A stretch of DNA of 64,000 bases from an uncultured Alphaproteobacteria bacterium (GTDB taxonomy: Bacteria > Pseudomonadota > Alphaproteobacteria > RF32 > CAG-239), in contig CAKQMH010000004.1 of assembly GCA_934254915.1 (NCBI GenBank), forward strand, positions 1-64,000. Direction: 5' to 3'. The translations under genes and the position numbers were made by a program. Below the pieces are notes generated by a model. The model was not told the DNA's origin and made no database searches. It saw only the letters and a list, made by a program, of their open reading frames with translations. Positions 7,614 through 15,169 of the stretch are shown here, piece by piece. Position 1 is the stretch's first letter. Every line of letters begins with the position of its first letter.

Positions 7614-8771
7614 ATGAGTAGTATTTTTGATTCAATGTCTCAAGCAATTGATACAGAACCATTAACATTTGTTTTCTCAGAGAGAATAGCACGTTCTATG
7701 ATAAGCCAATTTGATGGAACCAGAGATAATGTACACAGAGGTTTATACAATAAAGAAGAGCTACAAGAACCTGAAAAAGCATATGGCGTAATTAGAAAAT
7801 TTATGGATAAATGTGATATCTTAAAGCAAACAGGCCTGAAAGATATGGAGGCTTATAGAAAATCTGCAATATCACATGATTTAGCCTTGGCTTGCTCGGC
7901 AATACCGGTAGAAACTCCGGAAATGGCTTCAAAATTAATTAAAACTACAAGTGAACTTTTTGAAATGAGAAATCGTGACGATAATATTGAGTTTCAATTA
8001 GATGTGTTTGCTAAACAAGGAAGATTTTTAGGGGATAAAAAAGTTGCTGAAGCTTATTTAGATGCGACGTCAAAAAGTTTTACCCGACTTGCAAATTCTT
8101 TTCGTGTTGACGGAGATCTCGGCATATCGGCTTTGAAAAAATATAAAAGTATTGTTGCCGATCATCCGGAAATGGCTGCAAAAGTTTTAGATACGGTATC
8201 AATGTTACAAGTTAGATTTGCAGATAATCCATACTATAAAGAATGCACCAATGATATATTAAAAGCAATTGCAGATAATCCGAGAATAGATACAAATACA
8301 AGAAATTCCAGTAAAGATAAATTGTCTACTTCAGAAATGTCTAAAGATAATTTACAGATGACAAACTCACAAAGCAGCAAAAGTCAGAATAAAGCATCTT
8401 CAAGACCTTCAGTTAAAGATAAAGCAAAGGTTTTTCTAAAAGTATCAAAATCTTATGCCGGTGGTAAAAACTTATTTTCAAAATTAAAAGAAAAAATGGA
8501 AACCTTTGCAAAGGAAAACCCCAAATTGCTTACAGTAGGCGGTGCGGCTGCAATGTTTGCAGGAATTGGTTCTATGAATCCTCAATTAGCCGCAGCAGGG
8601 GCTATTATAATGTCTGCCGGAATTAAATCCTGGTCGGATAAATTAAAAAATATGAGGGGATTAGAAAAATCTAATAATAGTGCTAAAGTACAACAGCCCA
8701 AACTATTATTACGTAATTCTACTCTGAATAATGTAGTTATTGGAACTGCAAAATCTGGAGGTGGAAGATAA
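7614..8771 (+). CDS. Unrecognised 385-residue protein
   Basis: I do not recognise this protein. It is mostly helical. Residues 1-210 are soluble-looking. Residues about 220-265 are a Ser/Lys/Asn-rich linker. A glycine- and alanine-rich hydrophobic stretch lies at about 304-335 (GGAAAMFAGIGSM, then AAAGAIIMSAGI), long enough for one or two membrane passes or a membrane-inserting hairpin. There is no signal peptide. The ribosome site GGGAGAG lies 5-11 nt before the ATG and can be masked by CTCTCC in the leader. Base composition is visibly more AT-rich than the flanking core genes, suggesting acquisition. The next gene starts 2 nt after its stop. A toxin/immunity or effector/chaperone pair is conceivable but unproved. 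Confidence 0.8.
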   Translation: MSSIFDSMSQAIDTEPLTFVFSERIARSMISQFDGTRDNVHRGLYNKEELQEPEKAYGVIRKFMDKCDILKQTGLKDMEAYRKSAISHDLALACSAIPVETPEMASKLIKTTSELFEMRNRDDNIEFQLDVFAKQGRFLGDKKVAEAYLDATSKSFTRLANSFRVDGDLGISALKKYKSIVADHPEMAAKVLDTVSMLQVRFADNPYYKECTNDILKAIADNPRIDTNTRNSSKDKLSTSEMSKDNLQMTNSQSSKSQNKASSRPSVKDKAKVFLKVSKSYAGGKNLFSKLKEKMETFAKENPKLLTVGGAAAMFAGIGSMNPQLAAAGAIIMSAGIKSWSDKLKNMRGLEKSNNSAKVQQPKLLLRNSTLNNVVIGTAKSGGGR

Positions 8772-8773
8772 GT

Positions 8774-9118
8774 ATGATTATATTAGATGATTTTGAATTC
8801 CATATTAAAAATAATGAATTAGCAATATCCGTTGATTGTCCGGTTGCTGAAATCAATAATTTGAAATGGGACACTAAAAATACAATTATTTTAAGTATGG
8901 AGGATGGAACACAATATGTTCTAACTAATATTTTACCAAATATTCGGGAAATTTTGGAAAAGACAGAAACAGTAATGGTTATATTTAAACAAAAACAAGA
9001 TATTGTAGAAGCATACGATGTAGAAATAATTAAGGATGCTACCTTGGAGTTTGATGATTTGTTTAATGAAGAGGCGGTATCTTGTTATAGAAAATTTGAG
9101 GAGTTGAAGAAAAGTTAA
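8774..9118 (+). CDS. Unrecognised 114-residue partner protein
   Basis: A small acidic protein with alternating strands, starting IILDDFEFHI and containing a VMVIFKQKQDIVEAYDVEII segment, with no signal peptide and no membrane segment. Its start lies 2 nt after the stop of the 7614 gene, behind a GGAGGTGGAAG ribosome site, so the two are translationally linked. Size, charge and position would suit an immunity protein or chaperone for the larger protein, but no motif supports a specific function. A bidirectional terminator follows at 9144-9168. Confidence 0.78.
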   Translation: MIILDDFEFHIKNNELAISVDCPVAEINNLKWDTKNTIILSMEDGTQYVLTNILPNIREILEKTETVMVIFKQKQDIVEAYDVEIIKDATLEFDDLFNEEAVSCYRKFEELKKS

Positions 9119-9143
9119 CTTTTTACAACATTTAAATACAAAT

Positions 9144-9168
9144 AAAGCCTCCATAAAGGAGGCTTTTT
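9144..9168. terminator. Bidirectional terminator
   Basis: AAAGCCTCC pairs with GGAGGCTTT and has A- and T-runs on each side. It serves the 8774 gene and the converging tRNA-Gly. Confidence 0.88.
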
Positions 9169-9172
9169 GTAT

Positions 9173-9247
9173 TGGAGCGGGCGAAGGGATTCGGACCCTC
9201 GACATCAACCTTGGCAAGGTTGCGCTCTACCCCTGAGCTACGCCCGC
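9173..9247 (-). tRNA. tRNA-Gly(GCC)
   Basis: Read on the minus strand, GCGGGCG opens the acceptor stem, the anticodon loop contains GCC between ACCTT and AAGGT, and CCA is encoded. Unlike tRNA-Ser and tRNA-Leu, no T-loop element follows it. Confidence 0.95.
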
Positions 9248-9347
9248 ATCGGTAGAACGAGATATTTAATAACATACTCAAAAAAAAATGCAAGCATTTA
9301 TTTTAAAAATTTTTACTTTTTTTTATGATGCAGCGGAAGCCTAAAAT

Positions 9348-9827
9348 TTATGACAGATTATCAATATATAAGCCATCATCAGACAATGTGAAGCTATTGT
9401 CATAAACAACTAAATCGCTGTTATAAAAAGCAACAGCCAGCCAGAGAATCGTTAATAACCGCAGTCCTAAGATTATGGAGCGGCGGCCTTTTAGCGGCAG
9501 GCCATCGGCACTGTGGTTTACCAATAAGATTTCTAAAAAAGCCCATACGGCAACAAACAATAACGGAATGAAAGCAAATAGCCAGGAGGTTAGGGTTAAA
9601 AGCATTTGGACAGTGCCGCGCCAAAAATAACCGGCATAAAAATTGTGCAGACCGATTGTTCCCAAAAACCAACCCAACAAAATGTAAAGATAGCCGCTTT
9701 TGCCGGCAACATCTCGTTTATCGGTAACCGCCTTATGAAAGAGACGTTGTTTTTGGGCGAGTAACTCTTCTTCGCTTAAAACCCCTTGGTTTTCGAGTTC
9801 TTTTAATTTCTCCGCGTCTATCATCAT
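9348..9827 (-). CDS. TM2-domain membrane protein with N-terminal SHOCT-like helix
   Basis: A 159-residue inner-membrane protein. Residues about 5-32 (KLKELENQGVLSEEELLAQK) form a short SHOCT-like oligomerisation motif. Residues about 45-105 are a TM2 domain: two hydrophobic segments around a conserved turn, with the GLHNFYAGYFWRG signature. A further hydrophobic segment lies near 115-135 and the tail is soluble and acidic. TM2 proteins have no settled biochemical role in bacteria. The gene stands alone between tRNA-Gly and the groEL terminator. Confidence 0.85.
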   Translation of the reverse strand: MMIDAEKLKELENQGVLSEEELLAQKQRLFHKAVTDKRDVAGKSGYLYILLGWFLGTIGLHNFYAGYFWRGTVQMLLTLTSWLFAFIPLLFVAVWAFLEILLVNHSADGLPLKGRRSIILGLRLLTILWLAVAFYNSDLVVYDNSFTLSDDGLYIDNLS

Positions 9828-9883
9828 ATTGTTTCTCCCGATATGTTTTCTTATAATATAATCGGCTTTAAGGATTATAAAAG

Positions 9884-9913
9884 AGAAACCTTCTCTCGAA
9901 AGAGAAGGTTTCT
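9884..9913 (-). terminator. groEL terminator
   Basis: A 13-bp perfect stem (AGAAACCTTCTCT with AGAGAAGGTTTCT, loop CGAA) followed on the minus strand by TTTTATAAT. Confidence 0.85.
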
Positions 9914-9943
9914 GTGTTTGGGTTATTAAATTCAGGGGTAGGA

Positions 9944-11599
9944 TTAGAAACCCATACCGCCCATGCCGCCACCCATGGCCGCAGCATTTCCGTTACCGCA
10001 TCCGCAGCCGCATTCTTTTTGCGGGGCTTCGGTAACCATAGCTTCGGTGGTAATCAGCAAACCGCCAACGGAAGCAGCGTCTTGCAAAGCCGTACGAACA
10101 ACTTTAGTCGGGTCAATGATGCCGGCTTTTACCATGTCGGTGTATTCACCGCTTTGAGCATTGTAACCAAAATTGCTGTCGCTGCTCTCAAGCAGTTTTC
10201 CAGCAACAACCGCTCCGTCAACACCGGCATTTTCGGCAATTTGACGAATCGGAGCTTGTGTAGCTTTGCGGATAATGTCGATACCGACTTTTTGATCCTG
10301 GTTAGCAGGTTGCAGTTTATCCAAAACTTTACCGGCATAAAGCAATGCGCAGCCGCCGCCGGCAACAACGCCTTCTTTAACCGCAGCGCGGGTTGCGTTC
10401 AAGGCATCATCGATGCGGTCTTTCTTTTCCTTAACCTCAACTTCCGAAGCTCCGCCGACACGCAGCACAGCAACACCGCCGGAAAGTTTGGCTAAACGTT
10501 CTTGCAATTTTTCACGATCATAATCAGAAGTCGTTTCTTCAATTTGTTTGCGAATCGAAGCAGCGCGAGCTTCAATCAAATCTTTTTCGCCGGCACCGTC
10601 AATAATAGTAGTGTCGTCTTTAGTGATTTCAACACGTTTAGCGGTACCAAGCATATCCAAGGTAACGTTTTCAAGTTTCATACCAAGTTCTTCGCTGACA
10701 ACTTGTCCGCCGGTCAAAATAGCAATGTCTTCCAACATAGCTTTGCGTCGGTCGCCAAAAGCCGGAGCTTTAACCGCACAAACTTTTAAGCCGCCGCGAA
10801 TACGGTTGACAACCAAAGTAGCTAAAGCTTCACCTTCAATGTCTTCGGCCACAATAACCAAAGCGCGGCCGGACTGAACAATACTTTCCAAAACCGGAAT
10901 TAACGGCTGCAGGTTAGAAATTTTTTGGTCGCACAATAAGATGTAAGGAGATTCATATTCACAAGTCATTTTATCAGCATTGGTGATAAAATACGGAGAC
11001 AAGTAGCCGCGGTCAAACTGCATACCTTCAACAACGTCAAGCTCGGTTTCCAAACCTTTAGCGTCTTCAACTGTGATAACACCTTCATTGCCGACTTTTT
11101 CCATAGCGCGAGCCAGATATTCGCCGATTGAGCGGTCGCCGTTAGCTGAAATAGTACCTACCTGAGCGATTTCTTCAGAGGTTTTGATGGCAACAGAACG
11201 AGATTTGATATCAGCAACAACGGCTTCAACCGCCATATCAATACCGCGTTTAAGATCCATCGGGTTCATGCCGGCAGCAACAGCTTTGCAGCCTTCGCGA
11301 ATAATCGCCTCAGCCAAAACCGTAGCCGTGGTTGTACCGTCACCGGCTTTGTCGGCAGTTTTTTGTGCGACTTCCTTAACTAATTGAGCGCCCATATTTT
11401 CAAATTTATCAGCCAGTTCAATTTCTTTGGCAACAGATACACCGTCTTTAGTGATTTTCGGAGCGCCGTAAGACTTGTCCAAAATAACATTACGACCTTT
11501 AGGGCCTAAAGTGGTTTTTACGGTTTTTGCCAATGTTTCAACACCGCGAAGCATTTTTGCGCGGGCATTTGTGCCAAATTCAATATCTTTTGCAGCCAT
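9944..11599 (-). CDS. groEL: Chaperonin GroEL
   Basis: A 551-residue 60-kDa chaperonin subunit that forms the double-ring folding chamber with GroES. It starts MAAKDIEFGTNARAKML. The ATP-binding signature GDGTTTATVLAE lies near residues 86-97, and the family signature AAVKEGVVAGGG near 404-416. The tail has a Cys-rich insert (ECGCGCGNGN) before the usual Gly-Met repeat end, MGGGMGGMGF. The Cys-rich tail variant is unusual and may bind metal or simply be lineage-specific. It lies 26 nt downstream of groES in the standard groESL operon. Confidence 0.98.
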   Translation of the reverse strand: MAAKDIEFGTNARAKMLRGVETLAKTVKTTLGPKGRNVILDKSYGAPKITKDGVSVAKEIELADKFENMGAQLVKEVAQKTADKAGDGTTTATVLAEAIIREGCKAVAAGMNPMDLKRGIDMAVEAVVADIKSRSVAIKTSEEIAQVGTISANGDRSIGEYLARAMEKVGNEGVITVEDAKGLETELDVVEGMQFDRGYLSPYFITNADKMTCEYESPYILLCDQKISNLQPLIPVLESIVQSGRALVIVAEDIEGEALATLVVNRIRGGLKVCAVKAPAFGDRRKAMLEDIAILTGGQVVSEELGMKLENVTLDMLGTAKRVEITKDDTTIIDGAGEKDLIEARAASIRKQIEETTSDYDREKLQERLAKLSGGVAVLRVGGASEVEVKEKKDRIDDALNATRAAVKEGVVAGGGCALLYAGKVLDKLQPANQDQKVGIDIIRKATQAPIRQIAENAGVDGAVVAGKLLESSDSNFGYNAQSGEYTDMVKAGIIDPTKVVRTALQDAASVGGLLITTEAMVTEAPQKECGCGCGNGNAAAMGGGMGGMGF

Positions 11600-11625
11600 A
11601 ATTTTTATCCTTATTTTATGTATAA

Positions 11626-11916
11626 TTAATCTTCTACTACGCCGAGAATTTCAGCTTCTTTAATCAACAAACGTTCTTCGCCGTTTACTTTTACTTCTGA
11701 GCCAGACCATTTGCCGAACAAAACTTTATCGCCGACTTTGACATTCATCGGAATCAACTTGCCTTCAGGGTTGATCATACCCGGACCGACGGCCTCAACA
11801 ATACCTTCGCTTGGTTTTTCCTTAGCGGTATCGGGAATAATGATACCTCCGGCAGTCTTAGTGGTTTCTTCCAGTCTTTTAACCAGAACACGATCTTGTA
11901 ATGGTCTAATTTTCAT
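11626..11916 (-). CDS. groES: Co-chaperonin GroES
   Basis: A 96-residue GroES that caps the GroEL ring. It begins MKIRPLQDRVLVKR and keeps the mobile-loop region (EETTKTAGGIIIP) and the VGDKVLFGKWSG segment. I place the start at the ATG 11914-11916 because GGAG lies 9 nt upstream; an in-frame ATG five codons earlier would place that GGAG inside the coding region. It is the first gene of groESL. No CIRCE inverted repeat was seen, so HrcA control is not evident. Confidence 0.97.
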   Translation of the reverse strand: MKIRPLQDRVLVKRLEETTKTAGGIIIPDTAKEKPSEGIVEAVGPGMINPEGKLIPMNVKVGDKVLFGKWSGSEVKVNGEERLLIKEAEILGVVED

Positions 11917-11960
11917 TTTTTCAAGCTCCATAAAAGTTATATTTTATTTATCTATTAGCT

Positions 11961-11989
11961 TAGGTAGTTACCAAAAATGACAAAGTCAA
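11961..11989 (-). promoter_or_regulatory. Putative groESL promoter
   Basis: On the minus strand TTGACT (11984-11989), 17 nt, then TACCTA (11961-11966). The context CTTGACT also resembles the -35 of RpoH (heat-shock) promoters, but the -10 spacing is less convincing for that sigma factor. Confidence 0.45.
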
Positions 11990-12033
11990 GTTCGGGAACA
12001 AAAAAATATGAATTATTTTTGGATTAAAGGTAT

Positions 12034-12063
12034 AAAAAAAAGCCCTGCGGAAGATCAGGGCTT
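12034..12063 (-). terminator. Terminator after the ion channel gene
   Basis: AAGCCCTG pairs with CAGGGCTT and is followed on the minus strand by eight T residues. Confidence 0.87.
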
Positions 12064-12080
12064 AAGAAAATCGCGCGGTG

Positions 12081-12848
12081 CTATTTGTCGGGGTGCAAAA
12101 CCTGACGAACAACGGTGGCAACAAAGCTGATTATCAATAAAAAGGATAAAATAATCAGCGAGCTGAAATAGAGCCAAGCATAAGGGAAAATAAGCATAAT
12201 CGGACGGGCGATGGTTGAAGCCCAACCGTCAAGCGTGAAAATCTGCAATAAGGTAAAAGCGGCAGATCCAAGGTTGTCAAAGCTGGCAAAAATATCACCG
12301 TATAAGCTTACGCCCATGATGGCAAAAACATAAAATACTACTCCGAACACGGCAACAAAAGAGGCAAATGTCGGCAGCAGGTCGATAAAAGTTTGGACAA
12401 TGTTGTGCAGACGAGAGAGGTGGTGAATATACTTAAACAGACGAAACAACCGGAATGTCCGTAAAATGATAAAACCGCTGGTGGATGGTAAGATTGAAAC
12501 GGCAATGACGATAAAGTCAAAAATATTCCAGCCGGAGCGGAAAAAATCACGGCGTTCGGCATAAATTTTGAGGAACATTTCAACAATGAAAATGCCCATA
12601 AATAAGCGGTCGAGCAAGAATAAACCCTGATCAAAGTAAAGGTTCCAAAAGTCGGAAGTCATCATGCCTAAAATCAGAGCATCCGCCAAAATGATGCTCA
12701 TGATAAAAAAGTCGAAGCTTTGGCCGGTGACTAATTTGTGGAGTTTGCGTTTATCCTCCTTGGGAAAAATTTTGCGTAACGTTTTATTTTTCTGAGCTTG
12801 TTCCTTAAGTTTGGAAATTAAATTAATAGGTGTCGAAGTATTAGACAT
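12081..12848 (-). CDS. One-domain voltage-gated cation channel (bacterial Nav/Cav type)
   Basis: A 255-residue six-helix ion-transport protein that would form a homotetrameric channel in the inner membrane. S1-S4 span about residues 44-145; S4 has positive charges every third residue (R130, R133, R136, K139). S5 is near 158-183, the pore helix and filter near 195-211, and S6 near 222-248. The filter reads TLDGWAS (205-211), where NaChBac-type sodium channels have TLESWAS or TLESWSM. The cytoplasmic C-terminal bundle is very short. Asp and Gly in place of Glu and Ser in the filter make ion selectivity uncertain; it could pass sodium or calcium. It is monocistronic. Confidence 0.9.
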   Translation of the reverse strand: MSNTSTPINLISKLKEQAQKNKTLRKIFPKEDKRKLHKLVTGQSFDFFIMSIILADALILGMMTSDFWNLYFDQGLFLLDRLFMGIFIVEMFLKIYAERRDFFRSGWNIFDFIVIAVSILPSTSGFIILRTFRLFRLFKYIHHLSRLHNIVQTFIDLLPTFASFVAVFGVVFYVFAIMGVSLYGDIFASFDNLGSAAFTLLQIFTLDGWASTIARPIMLIFPYAWLYFSSLIILSFLLIISFVATVVRQVLHPDK

Positions 12849-12886
12849 TTCTTTTTCCTCTATTATGCGAATAGCAGTATTTTAAC

Positions 12887-13597
12887 TCAAAAATAACAGA
12901 ATGCAATGATTATTCCGCCAAGAGCAATGGCCGGCCCATAGGCATCAGTCCGGCGGTGGCGGCACAAGGCATAAACAATAAACAAAACAGCGGAAACGAC
13001 AATAACGGCAAGCAAGGCTTCAACTCCGAGCCAAGCGCCAAGCGCACACAACAGTTTGACATCGCCGCCACCAAAAGCGTCTTTGTGTTTCCAGACAAAC
13101 AGCAGGCTGACGACAACGGGCAAAAAATAACCGATAAATGCGGCCATAACACTTTCCTGAATCGGGATGAAACCCATATCAAACACGGAAGCCAACAAGC
13201 CGGTCAGCAAAAGCGGAATTGTTAAAATATCAGGCAATAAATACATGCGGTAATCAATTTCCGCCAGCAAAAGCAAAAACCATAAATAAATAATTTTAAA
13301 CCAAATGCCGTGGAAACCGAAATGAGTTAATGCACAATAAGTAACGGCGGCTGTAATAACAGCGCTTAAAAGCGAGCGGTTGTAGAATTGTTGTTGCAGG
13401 CGGCGATAGAATGGAAAATGCGGCGATTTTTTATACGGTTTACTCAAAACAATCATTTGGCTGATCGCACCGGCAAACGTAGCCGGCATAAACTTGGCAA
13501 AACGACGGGCGATGCCGGGGATAAACAAACCAAATACAAAACCATATAAAACATAAAGCATGAGCAAAATTCCAGATAAAAATAAACAAAAGGGCAA
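12887..13597 (-). CDS. Type IV prepilin peptidase, A24 family
   Basis: A 236-residue inner-membrane aspartic protease with about seven hydrophobic segments. The two catalytic Asp motifs are present: LLAEIDYRMYLLPD near residue 115 and AFGGGDVKL near residue 175. It would cleave type IV prepilin-like leader peptides. The N-terminal zinc-binding CxxC pairs of full-length PilD-type enzymes are absent, so cleavage without methylation is possible. No pilin or secretion genes are nearby; it may serve competence pili or a type II-like system encoded elsewhere. An in-frame downstream Met could be an alternative start. Confidence 0.85.
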   Translation of the reverse strand: MPFCLFLSGILLMLYVLYGFVFGLFIPGIARRFAKFMPATFAGAISQMIVLSKPYKKSPHFPFYRRLQQQFYNRSLLSAVITAAVTYCALTHFGFHGIWFKIIYLWFLLLLAEIDYRMYLLPDILTIPLLLTGLLASVFDMGFIPIQESVMAAFIGYFLPVVVSLLFVWKHKDAFGGGDVKLLCALGAWLGVEALLAVIVVSAVLFIVYALCRHRRTDAYGPAIALGGIIIAFCYF

Positions 13598-13654
13598 ACA
13601 ACGATTATAAAATAATAAGACGATGTTTGCCCATTGATGAGATTAAAGCAATTA

Positions 13655-14104
13655 TTACTCGACAATCATCGCCGTAAATTCGGCTTCACTGACGACCTGA
13701 CCATCAACCTTGCTTTCGCCTTTGAAAACGAAAACATTGCGGCGAGATCTGATTTTTTCAACGTGCATTCTGAGTTGATCACCGGGTTTAACCGGTTTAC
13801 GAAATTTTACGCCGTCGATGGACATAAAGTAAACGTTGATTTTTTTATCATGAAAATTGTCAAATGAAGAAATTACTAAAGCACCAGCGGTTTGTGCCAT
13901 AGCCTCAATTTGCAAAACTCCGGGCATAACCGGATTGTTGGGAAAATGGCCTTGGAAAAACTCTTCATTCATGGTTATGTTTTTTAAGCCGACGCCCTTT
14001 TCGCCTGGGACTTCAACTTCCAAACGATCTACCAACAAAAACGGGTAGCGGTGAGGAAGCATTTTCATAATATCTTCAATGTGATAAATTTTATTTTCAG
14101 ACAT
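13655..14104 (-). CDS. fabZ: 3-hydroxyacyl-ACP dehydratase
   Basis: A 149-residue hot-dog fold dehydratase of type II fatty acid synthesis, converting 3-hydroxyacyl-ACP to trans-2-enoyl-ACP. The catalytic His is near residue 53 (GHFPNNPVMPG) and the catalytic Glu near 67 (LQIEAMAQ). It follows lpxD, as usual in lipid A clusters where lpxA would come next, but here a prepilin peptidase follows instead. FabZ and LpxD draw on the same hydroxymyristoyl-ACP pool. Confidence 0.96.
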   Translation of the reverse strand: MSENKIYHIEDIMKMLPHRYPFLLVDRLEVEVPGEKGVGLKNITMNEEFFQGHFPNNPVMPGVLQIEAMAQTAGALVISSFDNFHDKKINVYFMSIDGVKFRKPVKPGDQLRMHVEKIRSRRNVFVFKGESKVDGQVVSEAEFTAMIVE

Positions 14105-14133
14105 TTTTATTTTTCCTTGTAATTTAAGATTAG

Positions 14134-15147
14134 TTATTTTTTACCGGCTTTTTGTAAAAAAGCAACCTGACGCATAAAATCCTTAATCGGAACAGCGGGG
14201 GAACCCATAACGATGGCGCCGGGTTCAACATCGCGCATAATTCCTGACTGGGCGGCAATTTGAGCGCCGCTGCCGATATTCAGATGATCAGCAAATCCGG
14301 TTTGTCCGCCGCAAACAACATAGTCGCCGAAAGTGCAGCTGCCGGCAATTCCGGTTTGCGAAACGAGTACGCATCCTCGGCCTAATTTGATGTTGTGGGC
14401 CACCATGACCAAATCATCAATTCGGCAGCCGTCACCGATAATGGTATCATCAAGTGCACCGCGATCAACGCAAGTATTAGCTCCGATTTCGACATCATTG
14501 CCGATAATAACGCGTCCTAATTGCGGAATGCGTTTGTGTTGTCCTTGGGTCATTAAAAAGCCGAAACCATCCCAACCGATGCGGGCGCCGCCGTAAATAT
14601 AGCAGTCATTGCCCATCAGGCAGTGAGCGATGTTAGCATTTGCGCCAATGCGGCAATTATTGCCGATTTCACAACCTTCAGCAATTACACAGTTGGGTTC
14701 TAAAATGCAGCGGCTGCCAATTTTTACATTGTCGCCGATGACTACATTATCACCAATGTAGCAACCTTCGCCAATTACAGCTGAACGTGAAATTACCGCG
14801 GTGGGGCGGATTTCAGCTTCGGGCAGGCGTTCTTTATAAAAAGCATACATCAGCTTAACCATACTCATATGCGGATTGGAGCTGGTTAAGACGACTATTC
14901 CCTCAGGCATCAGAGAGACAAATTCTTCAGTAGTAATGCACGCTGCCGCTTTAATTTGTGCGGCTTTATCTTTTTTCTTTTTATCAAAGAAAAAGCAAAT
15001 GTCGCGTTCGCCGGCTTTATCCAGAGTGGCGATATCGTTAATCAGTGTGCTTTTTTTACTTTCGTCAACTAAGCGGGCGTCACATATTTCGGCAATATCG
15101 CCTAAGGAGAACGGGCCATTATTGATGTAAAAACGAGTATCAACCAT
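14134..15147 (-). CDS. lpxD: UDP-3-O-acylglucosamine N-acyltransferase
   Basis: A 337-residue left-handed beta-helix acyltransferase of lipid A synthesis, adding a 3-hydroxyacyl chain to UDP-3-O-acylglucosamine. It has an N-terminal uridine-binding domain (residues about 1-100), many hexapeptide repeats of the [IV]G-x4 type (about 105-290), and the VMVAHNIKLG catalytic-His segment. The start is taken at ATG 15145-15147 (MVDTRFYINN), 10 nt from AAGGA; earlier in-frame starts crowd that site. It lies 22 nt after bamA and is followed by fabZ, probably in one transcript. Confidence 0.95.
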   Translation of the reverse strand: MVDTRFYINNGPFSLGDIAEICDARLVDESKKSTLINDIATLDKAGERDICFFFDKKKKDKAAQIKAAACITTEEFVSLMPEGIVVLTSSNPHMSMVKLMYAFYKERLPEAEIRPTAVISRSAVIGEGCYIGDNVVIGDNVKIGSRCILEPNCVIAEGCEIGNNCRIGANANIAHCLMGNDCYIYGGARIGWDGFGFLMTQGQHKRIPQLGRVIIGNDVEIGANTCVDRGALDDTIIGDGCRIDDLVMVAHNIKLGRGCVLVSQTGIAGSCTFGDYVVCGGQTGFADHLNIGSGAQIAAQSGIMRDVEPGAIVMGSPAVPIKDFMRQVAFLQKAGKK

Positions 15148-15169
15148 AGTGTGCATTCCTTTCAAAGTA

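Noticed and set aside
7614..9118. Insertion sequence or prophage remnant between tRNA-Ser and tRNA-Gly
   Set aside because: No transposase, integrase or phage protein motif is visible, and there are no flanking inverted repeats.
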